DNA of 64,000 nucleotides from Orbilia blumenaviensis (lineage: Eukaryota > Ascomycota > Orbiliomycetes > Orbiliales > Orbiliaceae). The stretch spans positions 1,054,001-1,118,000 of the forward strand of contig JAVHNS010000016.1 of NCBI GenBank assembly GCA_036872755.1, given 5' to 3'. Below, one piece after another: positions 21,730-34,315 of the stretch. The stretch's first letter is position 1, and each line of letters starts with the position of its first letter. The position numbers and the translations under genes are program-made. The notes beneath the pieces were generated by a model, which saw only the letters and a program-made list of their open reading frames with translations, searched no databases and was not told the origin of the DNA.

Positions 21730-23644
21730 TTAAGTTTTGCCAATCCAGCCACAAGCCACGAAGAAATCATGGATTTTTGAAACCTTTGCAACATCTATCT
21801 TGCATATTTCTTTGGCTTGTTTCTTTTTTAAGACTCCTCCCTGTCTCATGGCCTCTTTCATGAGAAGGTCCTTCGCGACAAGGTAAGGCTTCGGGTGCAT
21901 GCCGATCATGTTGCAAAGCCGCTTCTCCTCCTCCGTCAGAAGATGAAGGTCCGGGGCATTTTCATTGTTCAGCGTAATTGGGGTGAAGGATGCCGGTTGG
22001 CTCAATACCACGCTTGCTGCATTTGGTTTCCGGGTTGTGAGAGTCCCGCTGGTTTTAGTATCTGTGGCATCATCACCGGCCTGGAGAGAGCTGCTTGAGA
22101 GCGGAGCTGACGTCGGATTCGAGACCGAAATATTGACATTCTTCAATGTGCCAGGATGGAGGAGGTGAGGTGACGAGAGCACAGGCCCCTCGAGGGAAAC
22201 AGCCGTCTTGGCGTTGACCCGGTGCCCGGCACGGTCGTTCTGGGTGCCAGGTTGCTTCATAATATTTGTCTGTGGTTCCATGACTACTTGTTAAAACGGA
22301 AATGTGGAAGTCGAAAAGGAGAGGCTGTGATGGGGGGGTTTGGGGGAGGCTCGTGTGCTGGTGTTCGTTTCAATATCGTTCCTCCTTCATTCCCTTACTT
22401 CCTGTCTCTTCCTCTTTTTCTTCTAGTCTTTCTTGTTCTTTGGCATTCTCAAAATTCGGTATGGGCAATAAGTGAAGCCATGAAGACTGAGGGGGAACAG
22501 AAGAGGAAAAAACAAACGCAATGCTATTTCATACCCGTTGTGCCTTCTCCAGTTCGTATCTCGCTCCTTTCTCTAGATTCCGTATTCCGCATCTCCTCCA
22601 ATCTTGTAAAGTTAAAATAGCCTGCCTCAAACTCAGCTCCCTTTGCAGGTCGTCCGCAAATGACGTGTAGTCGGCATGATTCATGATTCTCGCGAAAGGT
22701 TTGGCTTTATTGAGTAGTTCCTTCTCTTCTTTACTACGACGTTTTTCGATTATCTGGTTCTTTTTGTATTCTAGCAAGGCATGTTCGAATATAACCTTCT
22801 TCCGTTCGACTCTCTGCGTGAGACGATGGTTGTATATATCCATAACAGTGAGCTTGAGATCGATTTCAGGTTCGATCTGTCCCGTCACGGGATTCATGCC
22901 ATCACCCGGATCGAAAAACATATCTTTCACGGTTGTTTCAGCCTCGTTCTCATACTCGACTTCGAATTCCATTCTCCCAGGCATGTACCCCTGGACCTCG
23001 TGACATGCCGGTACGCTTGCTGTAGGTTTCTTCTTGGGCGCCAAGGGGAGCGCACTTGCTGCCGCTGCCTTTCGCGCCTCGATGCGTCTCTTTTTGCGAG
23101 CTTGGAATTCCTCCCGGGGTATACTTTCCAGACCACCGGCAGCTGCAGGGTCGGAAAGTTCAGGGAGCGGGAACTTCGACGAGTATATGTAGGTCTTGTA
23201 GTAGTGGTCGCGAACCTCATCCTTCTCCCTCCCTCCTCCGATATGGTCTGCGACATCAGCCCAAGACCCAAGACCGTACGTTTCCGCTCCTTCCAACAGT
23301 AGTAATTCTTCATCGGCTCCCCAGTCCTCGTCGAAGATCGGGATCGAGTGTTGCTCTATGACGCAGTACGAGTGGCTGGCAGGGCGGTGATTGCCACAAG
23401 TTTTGCCTTCGGAGAAACAGGACACGCATAAATCGAATTCGGGACACGAAGCGTCGGCACAACGTATTCGGACCTAGAATTTAGAAGCGATAGTCAACGG
23501 ATGACCCATACGGAAATTAGGGGTGGGGGACACTGTGGGACGAACGGTTGAAGAGATATCGGCAGAGCAGACATCGCAATGAAACCTGACTCCCGATTCC
23601 GTGGCACGCGCAGTTGCGTTTGATTTTTTCTTGATGACGGTCAT
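21730..23644 (-). CDS. ADA2: Transcriptional adaptor Ada2 (SAGA histone acetyltransferase module)
   Basis: Four exons (23644-23546, 23473-22535, 22486-22399, 22283-21730) give 559 aa. An N-terminal ZZ zinc finger ([13 protein letters not shown], then [28 protein letters not shown]; about 20-75) is split by the first intron. A SANT domain follows ([28 protein letters not shown]), then a coiled central part and a C-terminal SWIRM domain ([41 protein letters not shown]). Ada2 links Gcn5 to chromatin within SAGA and ADA. The 88-base third exon encodes a Glu/Lys-rich linker; it is less certain than the others but is the only arrangement I found that keeps frame. Confidence 0.9.
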
Positions 23645-24126
23645 GCTGAGTGCAAGTCTCGAAGGCGACAAATGCGATTATCGATAGTGGTGTGAGAGGA
23701 CGATGATAGTACCTCGCGACGATGGATGACCGGGGTGCTGATTCGAGATATTGGTGTGAGTTGATACACACGCAAGGGAGGGCAGCTTGCCAAGCAACCG
23801 AGGCAATCGAGCAACCAAGCTGCTACCCAAGTTGTTTGCATAGCAGATTACCTAATCAATCATGCCGAACTACCTTATCAACCAACCACAGCAAGACTTC
23901 CTTCCAACACCGGGGGGGTTTAACACCCACGTACCTAGTACCCGGATTTCCATTTGTTGATATTTCTTATATTTAAATTTAGGTACCTAGATCATTAGTT
24001 TGTATGATTATGCATGCAATCAAATGTTAAATTTATACCAAATGAATAGAGATATATCTGAAAATACTACCCCCCAGGTACCTCCTATGCTGACTTGCTT
24101 GGGTTTTAATGGGCCGAAACGAAATA

Positions 24127-24181
24127 AGAGAAGAAGAAGAAGAAGAAGAAGAAGAAGAAGAAGAAGAAGAAGAAGAAGAAT
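24127..24181. repeat. (AGA)n microsatellite
   Basis: About 18 perfect units; it would translate as poly-Arg or poly-Phe in reading frames that are not genes. Confidence 0.95.
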
Positions 24182-24312
24182 TCGTATATGGGTATCTTTT
24201 GCTTCATATGTATGTTAATGCTCTCAAGTTTCATATGTGCCGAGACCAAGTAGGTAGCTTCATATAAAGCACGTTCAGCATAATTTGGGCTATGAGACTG
24301 CTTTATATGCAG

Positions 24313-24431
24313 AACATACATACATACATACATACATACATACATACATACATACATACATACGAACATACATACATACATACATACATACATACATACA
24401 TACATACATACATACATACATACATACATAC
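24313..24431. repeat. (CATA)n tetranucleotide microsatellite
   Basis: About 30 CATA units are interrupted once by CGAA near 24362. Confidence 0.95.
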
Positions 24432-25115
24432 GCCGGTCCTCCTAAATGAGTACCCGAGTACCTGCTTAGGACCTAGGTAGGTATCTAGGGCAGATTTAGT
24501 TACAGTAAGTTGGTATGTACGGCGTCATGTAAGTACGTACCTACGTACTTAAGCAATTTAAATCAATATAGCTCTTTACACCTGCGTCCCGGCCGGAGAA
24601 ATTGCCCAGTAAGCTACTTGAGTCAAACAGGTACTTGACTAACCACGGGCTTGTTCTTGTTCTTGTTGTTCTTCCTCCTCCTTAAACTATAGAGATATAT
24701 ATTAGGTATGTGTTGATTTGCAAATTTCCAACAAAAGGAGATACCCAAAGTAGGCAAGCATACCCAACAACACAGCTGTTCTTTTGCTTCACTCATTCAC
24801 TTCGAGACCAGACCGGGCCAGACCAGACAGACCCCGCCAATTGCAAAGCTTCCTCAACCACCCACCATCCACCACCCACCACCCGCCACCGATTCTTTCG
24901 AAACGACCACCGTCTGTTATTGTACTGTACTGTAGTATCATATTGTATCATATCATATTTTGTTATATTACATAAGTAGGACGGCAAAGGGTCCTCACGA
25001 GGTCCACCTCCAGGTGATTCCTATACTTCTCCCGCTCACCATCCACCTTCGCCCTTCGTCCACTACCACCTAATTCTCACCTGGCGAATATGGTCCTATT
25101 ACAACATTTCAGGGG

Positions 25116-26210
25116 ATGGCCTCCGAGCGTATAATGCCTCGCCAGCTGAGATCCGGCCGAGGAAAACAGCGAAACCACACACGCTGTAACTCCCGTTACC
25201 TCAACAGTAATAAGGACGCTGTAGCAGAGGAGTGGGGCCCATCTGGTTCTCAGGCTTCTCCCGAAGGGCCTGGAAACCAGAACCTCAGGACCGCCCTTTT
25301 GACCAATAACGAACCCGCAAACCGCGACCGGCGAAAAGGTCGCCTCCCTTCCTTGGAGGACCATGAAGTTGCGGTTCGAGAGCCGGATAGCGAAGAGGTT
25401 TTGGTTTATGTCCACAAAGTTCAACCCACGGACACCCTGGCAGGCGTTCTCCTCGCCTACGACATCGAACCAGGTGCCCTCCGAAAAGCGAACCGGCTAT
25501 GGCCCAACGACAGTATTCAAATGCGCTCGCAACTTTACCTTCCCGTCGGCGATTGTGCTGTGAAGGGGACCCCGCTTCTGGCAGATGGGCTTGAAGAGCA
25601 ATCTGCAAAGCCTCGAGAAACAAACTCCGGAAATAACAGCCAGCAACAAGCAAATACCTTCCCAGACGGCGGTGTTCAAGTAACGAACCTCAAAGCTTCT
25701 CACGGCCATCATTCATTTGTACAGATCGATCCTATAGGGTCCGTGGAAATAGTGAGGCTTGCGCGCCCTAAGCTCTCTCATTTTCCATCACCCTCCGGCG
25801 ACCGCCCCCAGCTTAAACCCCGTATACAAGACCACAGCCCACCCGTTGAATTACAATATAAGAGGCACCCCCCCGATATATCAACGGATACTTTCGAACG
25901 CCTGGAGGTCGTAGGTGCGGCTATTGAAACCTTTGTGCGCCGAGTTGCCGCGAGTGCGCGAACAAACTGGGTGAACAAAACAACGAACGATTTAATCGAG
26001 CTCACTTCTCAGATCGGGCGGCTGCCCCAAAGCGCTGATCTAAAGGAGCCCAGTGTCGGCAATGGCCGTAACACAAATTCACACAGACGTGAGGAGGCCA
26101 CGTCGGCTTCCTCAGCAACCTCTAATAGTATTATGGTGCTCTCGGACACCACCCCTGAAGCACCTAGGAGCCGCCGTCGGACAAAACGGGCAGATCCTTC
26201 TGAAGGTTAA
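25116..26210 (+). CDS. Intracellular-type LysM-domain protein
   Basis: A single ORF of 364 aa starts MASERIMPRQLRSGRG. There is no signal peptide. A LysM-like domain lies around residues 92-143: VYVHKVQPTDTLAGVLLAYD, then GALRKANRLWPNDSIQMRS and LYLPV, the usual order for eukaryotic intracellular LysM proteins. The rest is Ser/Arg-rich and ends with a basic SRRRTKRADPSEG. Secreted LysM effectors bind chitin, but the lack of a signal peptide argues against that here. The role of the intracellular class in fungi is not established. Confidence 0.75.
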   Translation: MASERIMPRQLRSGRGKQRNHTRCNSRYLNSNKDAVAEEWGPSGSQASPEGPGNQNLRTALLTNNEPANRDRRKGRLPSLEDHEVAVREPDSEEVLVYVHKVQPTDTLAGVLLAYDIEPGALRKANRLWPNDSIQMRSQLYLPVGDCAVKGTPLLADGLEEQSAKPRETNSGNNSQQQANTFPDGGVQVTNLKASHGHHSFVQIDPIGSVEIVRLARPKLSHFPSPSGDRPQLKPRIQDHSPPVELQYKRHPPDISTDTFERLEVVGAAIETFVRRVAASARTNWVNKTTNDLIELTSQIGRLPQSADLKEPSVGNGRNTNSHRREEATSASSATSNSIMVLSDTTPEAPRSRRRTKRADPSEG

Positions 26211-26639
26211 CTGCTGCCGGCATACGGTGGTTTTTTCTCCATTTTTGATATTAGGAAGAACGGTGGAACCCGCCGGACCAGGTGGATCAATTACAGCCTA
26301 TTCTTAAACCAGAACCTCTTCCAAATTTGCTGAGGTATTCTCGAACATTGGGATTGGTACCTCGAGATTGAACGATGCTTTCCTCATTTCAAACCTATGG
26401 TGTGATCCTATATAAGGTCTGTAAATCCTAAGGATCTAGCCATAATGAACGCAGCTAATTTAAGCCTAGGCAACCCTTGCACTTCCATTTACCAAAACCT
26501 CACAGGCAAGAATGAGCACCAGGTTATATCTGAAGGAACTTTTATTCGCAGAAGGCGACAAAGCCGCGAATTGTAAATACATCTGAACAAGTTACTATGT
26601 ATAGTGTATAACTCTAACTTGCCACGAGAAGCAAGGGGT
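26211..26639. other. Convergent 3' spacer (LysM gene / MCD4)
   Basis: About 430 bases between two stop codons; nothing beyond expected 3' flanks was seen. Confidence 0.5.
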
Positions 26640-29600
26640 TCATTCTTTCCGTTCCTTGCCGTCGTTAAAGTCCAGATCCCCGACGAAAAGGCCACTGAGA
26701 GGCTCGAGAGCCGCAACGAAAACGCAGCAGAGACTTGCTATAACAAAGTGGCTTATCGTTGTCCCGATATCTAACCAGCTACCCTCATCCTTGACCATAT
26801 AGAAAAAGTTCAAAGTGAGAACGTCTGTTATGGACATGACGATCATGAATAGGCCTGAGGGTGGTGCTTGTATAATTCGATTGAGGACCCCCAGATTCGC
26901 CGAAATAACCGCAAACGGGATGAGAATTTTAAAAATTAAAAGTGCCGTCATAGGGAATGGGTTGAAGATCGGAAGAAGTCTGCAGACGGACTCTAAGGAG
27001 AAAGAACCCAGGGAAGCGACGTTACCTGTTCCGAAGAAGCCGGCTTGAATGAAGAAGAAGAAGAAGAGAGCGATACGGTTATCGCCAAGGTCCAGGGTCC
27101 TCGCTCCCCTTCTCTTTGCCCTTGTTTCCTCGGTCCTGTTGACCTGTTGGTAAACCAGGTATTCCATTTGGACCCAGGCTGCCAGCATCGCGCAAAATGA
27201 GACATAGAATAGACCCTCGTAGGATATAGTCAAAATTACAAATGTTGGCGAAAATGTTAGGAAGACAGCCATTAGTTGGTGTTGATGGTGTCGGAGAGGC
27301 GACATCCTGTGCAATGGCAGTGCCAACAATGAGAGTCCTACAGCATTGTTAGATCTTAGTTCTGCGAGGGCATGTTTTATTAGAAGCGGTTACCAAGAAT
27401 GCTCCACCCTACGACTTGGTTGCCAAAGGGTAGGCCTTGTTTGGCCTGTATTGACTTCACACTGCTGTCTGTCACAACCATAGAAAGCGCTATAAGGGCA
27501 GACTAAAGTTCAATGTCAATCACCTTTCTCGGCCCCAAAGTCAATACTGAAAGAACCTACCTGAAATCCAAGCAGAGACTGCATGTATTTCCCGTTAAAA
27601 ACCCTTTTGGCATCAGGACCGAGAAGCCGATCGCCGTAGGCAATATACCCGATTCCCACTGCAAGCATTACGCCACCCGCCGCATGTCTTCGAAGTGTTA
27701 GAGTATTTGGGGAATGACTAAAACCACAGGATATTTAGGCGGGGACAAACATTTGAAAGAGGCTCTCGACTTTGATCACGGGCAATAGCGTGAAAACACT
27801 CATTGCTAGGCAAGATACACTCCATAGTGAAACAGCGACCGCATTTCGCTTGATAAACCCCATCCCATAAAACCACGGCCACGTTAGGCCCATGATGAAG
27901 CATGCGGTGAAGACTTCTCGGTGGAAATATCCGTATACCTAGTTTGGAATTGTGAGTATTTACCACATCAAAGTTCGATAGAAGACTTACAATGGCTTCC
28001 AAGACAGCCAAAACCCCCAAACCCTTCACAAATAGATCGAGATACCGATGCGAGCCATGCCTTTGTGCTAAGAGGGGAAGCCCGACAGTTAAGGCATCCC
28101 GGGAGAGCCAAACTTGCCACCAGAAGAAAACCGGCGCAAATGCGTAGATATAATAGGTCCAAGGACTTTGCTGCACATATATTATGGCGAATATGCCTGC
28201 GAGCGTGCTGAGGAAGCCTATGAATGCGGCAGGCGACCACTCTCTCGTTGCAGTGCTACCCAGAAAATATTGTTGGATGACAAAGGTAAGGGCAAATAAC
28301 ACCCATCCTAAATAACCCAGAGTCACCAGAGTTCGCAAGAACAACCAGTCGTATCTAAATACTCCGCCATTAACGAGATCAATCTTAACCCGATGGGAAG
28401 AATACGTACGTTTGCATATATCGCAAGCCCTGTAAAGAAGTAGAAATAAGATCTTTACATTGGGCAATCGCCGTTTTATAATCCTGAGACAGAATCAAGG
28501 ACTTAATCCTATCCACCCGCAGCTGGCTAGCAAGCTCCCCTTCATGCAAAGGTGCGAAGGGGATAAAGTTGAGTTGCGTGGACATCTTGTTGGCTGCGTC
28601 AGGAAATAGCTATTGTCAGCAGATGTTAACCCGTGCGGCTTTAACGGAAGAACCCACCTTCTTTAACCTTAAACATTTCTAGGATTTCAAGGGCATTTGC
28701 GAGAATAGATCGTGCCTTTTCTTCCTCGCTAGCATCGAGATATTCCAGTGGGAGGACGCCTACGGAATTAGCAGGATAATTGACACCGATTAGGTAAGCC
28801 ATCAGCGCTGCAATATCGGCCTGGTCGACATCCACCCGGCGAACTTGATCCAGGTTCCAACTGCTCGAAAAATCATCATGACCGGGCGCGATAGTACCAG
28901 CAGCGACGATGTCTGGCCTTCTGATGCCTGCTCCCCATGCAATCAAGGGAGTTCTCGTATTGTCCGGATGACCATCGCCGTGTGAGCCCCAGTCAGACAT
29001 GCCGTGATCAGCAGTAAATACCCAGGCCGTTTTACCATCGTTCCCGTAGAACCTTTCCACGGTATCAACAAGGTCTTGAACCCCAGCGTCTACAACTTGT
29101 ATATTCCACAAGTATTCCGGAGAGTAGGGTCGGAACCCGTGGCCCGTGGTATCCAATCCTAGCAGATGAAGAAAAAATACAACTTTGTCCTCGTTAACAG
29201 CAGCCCGAAGCCGGTCGTCTCCGGAGGCCTGGGCAAAAAAGTCCCTGACATGATCAAAAACCCAGGTATCGAGTTTGGTCGCATCCCCTGTGAAGTCCTC
29301 TTCTTCTTCTGAATAGGTGAAGGCGTCAACCTTGCCAGGGACGGCGCCCTCTTTGAACATAAGCAGGATATCCGGGGAGCCCCAGCTCCATGTATGACTA
29401 CTCTGGTTAAAAACACTATCAAAGTTGACGGGATTCAATTTCCATCCAGTGGTGACGGCGGAGACATCCTCATAAAGACCCGCTATCAGAGCGACATGGC
29501 CCGGGCGAGATTCTGTTGGCATTCGAGTGTGCGAGACGCCGAAACTGCCGGCCTCTAGTACCCTTGATCGAAGGAAAGGGGCCAGTGGGCGTCGGGTTGC

Positions 29601-29987
29601 ATCCTCTCCAGCTTTGAGGAAAGGGGGAATATGAGCCTGGAAGCATTTATCGGCGCGGAAGCCATCGCCTAGCCATCTCGATCGAGGACGCGATGGGTGT
29701 TAAATGATTAGAAACAATAACCCCCAAATAAGAATATCGGTTTCCCGCGGCGAGGCCCATATTATCATGATATATCATATTGTAGAATATATTATTATGA
29801 CGGATATGACAGGTTACAACACACCGACGATGAAGAATAGGCGTTTCGCGGGTGGTTCGATGCCGCTTGAATGGTGCCGCATGCCATGGACAATTGGCGA
29901 AACAAAATATATGTCGAAGATGGACCATATATACGAGAAGTGGAAGACGACCGCGACGGCCAAAAAACTGAGACGATTGAGCTGCAT
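26640..29987 (-). CDS. MCD4: GPI ethanolamine phosphate transferase 1 (Mcd4/PIG-N)
   Basis: Eight exons (29987-29825, 29668-28658, 28593-28410, 28354-27991, 27938-27751, 27687-27561, 27502-27394, 27337-26640) give 947 aa. A signal-anchor ([20 protein letters not shown]) leads into a lumenal alkaline-phosphatase-like domain with [28 protein letters not shown] (nucleophile Thr), LDTTGH and [16 protein letters not shown]. The C-terminal half is the multi-span PigN domain (for example [17 protein letters not shown] and [21 protein letters not shown]). The enzyme adds ethanolamine phosphate to the first mannose of GPI precursors in the ER. All family motifs are intact. Confidence 0.93.
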
Positions 29988-30622
29988 TGTGGCAGCCAGA
30001 TGGTGGGATCCGGATCGATATCTGGAAGACGCGAGTTGGCTGCGGACATGCGGCGTTGTGCAGGTGAGGTGGTTTTTTTGGTGACAGCTTTCTTTCTTGG
30101 ATTCCCAGACAAGATCAAACATTGACTGATGTTACCTACCTACTTACTAATTACTTGCTTGCTTAGCTATACGTATTAATTTAAGCTAAGTATAAGTGGG
30201 AATAAGCAGATAGTACGAGGTACGTACGTAGCCCCTTTCTAATAATTGATAGTTTCGTCGCTTGTTAACATTGATATTCATTCAGGTACTAACTATAGGT
30301 ATAGTATAGGTAAGAGGTATATATACATCTTAACTTGAGTTCTCGAATAGATGCCTACCTATGTCCGCGTACGTATCCTATATGTCTTGATAGCGATATA
30401 TGAAACCGATGTATGTATAGATAAGCCTACAGGCACCTAGGTAGGTACTTAGGTTGGTTAAGTAGGTGGTAGGTACCTATATACTTACATATCGCATGTG
30501 GTCTCTAGCTGCGAACAAGTAGCTACGTGCATGCCTGCTACCCGCCAGGGTTTAAAATACTACGTACGTACCCGGCACTACTAGCTACTAACTAGTATAC
30601 TTCACTCCGCCATACGAACTCA
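29988..30622. promoter_or_regulatory. Divergent spacer MCD4 / YFH7-like gene
   Basis: It is rich in TACCTAC/TAGGTACTT motifs at 30130-30160 and 30425-30485. The promoters of both genes should lie here. Nothing else was seen. Confidence 0.45.
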
Positions 30623-30875
30623 ATGCAAACAACAATTGAGGTTTCCGACTTCGCGGATCTAGCACTGGCTAGGTACCTCCAACTGCAGCATCCGGGCCGG
30701 TTGCTCATATCGGTATCTGGTGTCCCAGGGTCAGGTGGGCAATCGAATCGCATCAGTCAAATTATATCATACTGCATATTGCATATACACACGCACATAT
30801 GTATACACGTTTGTGGATACACATGCATATATAACTAATTATTTATATGTATACGTGTATGTGTATGTGTATATG

Positions 30876-30918
<43 letters not shown>

Positions 30919-31721
30919 TTCCAAGATTCAGGGTGATATGTTATTTATCAAGTCGGGAGCTGTCTGTCTGACCGAGCATGCGTACGTATCTTCTAGGGAA
31001 AACAACCTTCGCCAACGCTGTAGTTCACAAGATAAATGAACTGAGCCAGCTGCAGCACGGGGTCGCGGTGGCATGTGCCCTTCCAATGGACGGGTATCAT
31101 CTTTCTCGGGAAGACCTAGCTTCGCTACCCGATCCCAACGAAGCGCGTCGGCGACGAGGGGCCCCATTCACATTCGACGTCGACGGTTTGTGCCGGCTGC
31201 TTGAAACCCTTCGAGGACCTGTGTCATCCACTATATATGCTCCGAGTTTTGACCATGCTATCAAGGTACCGTCTTTTTTTTATTTTTTTTTTTTTATTTT
31301 TTTTTTTTATTTTTTTTATACACACGCTTATAATCATGTGGGTAATTTGGTTGAACGTTTCCACTATGCATAGGACCCTATTCCGGACAGCATCTCCATT
31401 CTGACTACCCAGAGAATTGTGATCGTCGAGGGTAATTACCTATGTTTCAACCCACCCAAGGCTCCGGATGGTGGCGAGCGGAGCGATCACCCGTCGTCGC
31501 TGTGGTGCAAGATTGCCACCTTGTTCGACGAGAAGTGGGTCATTGATACACCCCTTGAAATCACATCTTCGAGGCTTGCATTGAGGCACCTCGCAGCCGG
31601 AATCGTTGGCTCGTTGGAGGAAGGGTTCGAGCGTGCCAACGGCAGCGACAGGGAAAACTCTGATGACATATTGCGCTGGATGGGAACTTATGACCGGAAG
31701 GTATCGGCATTCTCCGTTTAG
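30623..31721 (+). CDS. YFH7: P-loop kinase of the YFH7 / uridine-kinase-like family
   Basis: Three exons (30623-30734, 30997-31265, 31374-31721) give about 242 aa. The P-loop GVPGSGKTT is cut by the first intron between SG and KTT. Downstream are ALPMDGYHLSREDL (the DGYH block of the family), RRGAPFTFDVDG, the IYAPSFDHAIKDP block, IVEGNYL and WVIDTPLEIT...RLALRH. This order matches the fungal ATP-dependent kinase YFH7 group, whose substrate is uncertain. The C-terminus is provisional: the frame stops soon after YDRK at a good GT (31701), so a further small exon may replace the last ten residues. Introns 1 and 2 carry a TATG repeat and a T-rich tract. Confidence 0.78.
30840..30918. repeat. TATG/GTATAT microsatellite in YFH7 intron 1
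   Basis: Alternating TATGTA and TGTATA units fill the middle of the intron that splits the P-loop. Confidence 0.85.
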
Positions 31722-32285
31722 TTCATATCCGCCCTATGAATAAGTACTACGTACTTTGCATATGCATTTCTATAGCAGTAGCTCTACATGAAAACATACC
31801 CCCGAAAAGCATTGATGGAGAGCCGTGCTAGAGACGGGAGCGTCGGATACCGATACCATATATCAAAAGCAGCGCTACTTACCCAAGTAGCTAGAGCTGA
31901 GTAAAAGGTATGCTATGCCGTAAACATGCGCATGGGGTTTAGGCTTTATTTCTAGTATACTTTGCGGTTTCAGTATTATATAATATATAATACATGCACA
32001 CATGCACACGTATTAATAATAGGTTATATGCCTACTCCTGGCTTGAGTAAATTAATATTGGTGTTGTTCGCTTCGAACCTCGATCGAATATCCATCACCG
32101 ACAGTCCGGTCCCAGCTAAGTTATAAACGGAGGTTGCTTGTTTTTAAATTATCCCAGACTCGAGTCTAAGTTAACTCGACAGAACCCAAGGATCGAACTT
32201 ACGCCCATTGTTCACGCATTATTATCCAACCTGCATTGAAACCGCCTGCAGCTACTAGTGCCCGTACCACACCGTACCGGCCAAG
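31722..32285. other. Spacer YFH7-like / UPF0662 gene
   Basis: About 560 bases of AT-rich sequence with short palindromic TACGTA motifs. It may contain the true last exon of the upstream gene; no separate gene was seen. Confidence 0.4.
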
Positions 32286-34315
32286 ATGTCCGAAGAAACC
32301 CCAAGTGTACAGGTGCGACACTATTAAACCCCCGCCACGAAGAAAGCAGCAAAAATTCTAACCACCCCCCCAAAAAGAGCGACGGTCCTGACCTCGAACT
32401 GCTACGAAAAATTCGGGTCCAGTTGGACCAACTGAGGAATGACAGAGATCATTACATCAAAGCATCCGATATCGAAGGCCTCTTCCTATCCTTGAACTCC
32501 GATGCCCACGTTCGTGAGACAGACTTACAAAACATAAGCGGTGACTCTGTGCTACCAACGGGGGATAAAAACAAAACTCCATGCATGTTAACTTCGAATT
32601 GCCTGGGAACCTACGCTAGAACTCCAAACTAATACATTTGCATCCAGTCAGCTTGCTCCTGGAAGAAGTCTTGCTACTATTATCACTATCATATATGACA
32701 ATTGGCAAGAATAACGAGCTGCCAGCAGTGTAAGACTTCTCCCATCTCTACCTATCCTGGTGTCGTATGAACTTTGATAACAGTTTTGTATAGATATTCC
32801 AGCTTATTTGTCATCAAAACCCTCCTCTATCATTTGAAAAATGCTGGTGCATACTCTCGACAAGACCTTAAGGCTCTTGAGGCCAAATTCGATGATAGTG
32901 ACCGAATAATAGAAAATGGAAAGGAGAAGTACGGGAAAATGTGGTTTGAGTTCTTCAAATCACAGCTTGAGGATTGCAGGCAATCATTGGTCCCGGTCAA
33001 ACAGAACCTGGATGGGTTATCCCCTCAGCTCGACCCTCTATACGAGAAGCTAGTATCTTTAGTTCGGCAGATCACAGCAGCTGGATCCCGACCAAAGGTT
33101 AGGAGCCCTTTAATCCCCTCCCCTAAAAAAATTTAAAAGAAAAAAATAGGAAAGAAAAGGAAAGAAAAGCTTATTAAAAAGAAAAGAAAGAAAAAATGAA
33201 AATGAAAATGAAAATGAAAATGAAAATGAAATGAAAATGAAATGAAAAGAAGAAAAGAAAAGAAAAGGACAAGAAACAGAAAAGAGAATGTGTTCGCGTT
33301 GTGCGCTATCATATATCTAATTTTCAATCCATAATAGGTCGTTCTATCAGAAATAAAGGAACTTCAAGAGAAACTTAACGAAGTCGAAAGTTCACGTGTC
33401 GAGGGTTGTTTTCTTGCACCCGATGGTACAATCCCCGAAGGGCAACAGTTCGTCAACGATCTTTTACAGAAATGTCAATTTGTCGCGGATTCTATACTAT
33501 CCAACTCGCTTCGGGTAGATCCTAATCTCTCCGACCTCCATGACGAATTGGTCGGTATAAAAGGGAAGCTTGAGCAGCTCATGCTGACGCAAGCTTGGTC
33601 TATGAGAGAGACGGATTTATTCGATCTTTTAAAACAACTCCGGGGGCTAGATGGTCTTCGTGTAGATGACAGGTTTGTGGGTACAGATGGAGCTTCGCCG
33701 GAAGAGGGTCAAAAGGTTCGTGCTCAGGGTCTGTAGCTCCCTACAATTTCTCCTGCTAACCATCAAAGATCCTGCTCTACTTGCTCCGCAAATCATACGC
33801 TCTGATATATGAACTACTTTATTCATCCAAACCTATTAGTGAATCGCTTCAGCCAATATTCAACCAATTATCGACGTTGAAGAAATGCTTACTAGAAGTC
33901 CAACGTTCAGGGGGGGTCTCGTCGGCTAGGGAGCTGTTCCCTTTCTCAATCAATAAGTCTTCCCAATTATAACTGGACATAGTCACGACCCCATTGCTGA
34001 CAAAACGTCCCATAGTGCACAGCTTGCTTCAATCGACAACTTGAGGGTATATCTTGCAGGCTGTAGTTTTATTTACTTATATATATTGGAGGGGATACTA
34101 ACCAAATGCTTGTAGAATTCAAAGGATGGCGCATTTCATGTGGGGGCAGAAATAGTAAGTCGCACCATCTCCAAAGGAAATAAAAATGAATGTAAGCCAT
34201 GGTTTCTCATTTCCCGCTGTTTCTTTAGCCTGAGGGACAGGGAGCGGTGAACAGCCTGCTGGAGGAGTGCTACGAAATTTGCCATGGGCTCAGGTGTCAG
34301 GTGGAGGATCAGTGA
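32286..34315 (+). CDS. UPF0662 (DUF2408) family protein
   Basis: A multi-exon gene starts at ATG 32286 (MSEETPSVQ, 32286-32312) and joins at 32378 to SDGPDLELLRKIRVQLDQLR. Later exons contain LKALEAKFDDSDRI, GLSPQLDPLYEKLVSLVRQI, LAPDGTIPEGQQFVNDLLQK, and ILLYLLRKSYALIYELLYSS with PISESLQPIFNQLSTLKKCL. The end is IPEGQGAVNSLLEECYEICH and RCQVEDQ with stop at 34315. The repeated GxIPEGQ..LL-x2-C motif and LLYLLRKSY block are hallmarks of fungal UPF0662 proteins, whose function is unknown. Boundaries between about 32530 and 32800 are unresolved. An intron near 33137-33338 holds a GAAAAT repeat. Confidence 0.78.
33188..33252. repeat. (TGAAAA)n repeat in a UPF0662-gene intron
   Basis: Hexanucleotide TGAAAA units, then TGAAATGAAAA units, fill the intron between coding blocks SRPK and VVLSEIKEL. 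Confidence 0.85.

Larger units (their letters stand above)
23645..25115. promoter_or_regulatory. Divergent spacer ADA2 / LysM gene with large microsatellites
   Basis: Besides the two promoters it holds a GAA array (24127-24181), a CATA array (24313-24431), TAGGTACC-like clusters (23928-23990, 24460-24555) and a pyrimidine-rich stretch just before the LysM ATG. No extra gene is supported. Confidence 0.5.

Noticed and set aside
24106..24429. Tyr/Val/Cys/Met repeat frame
   Set aside because: It is the reverse translation of the CATA and AGA microsatellites.
30735..30996. Mobile element in YFH7 intron 1
   Set aside because: The insert is a simple TATG repeat without terminal repeats, target duplications or coding potential.
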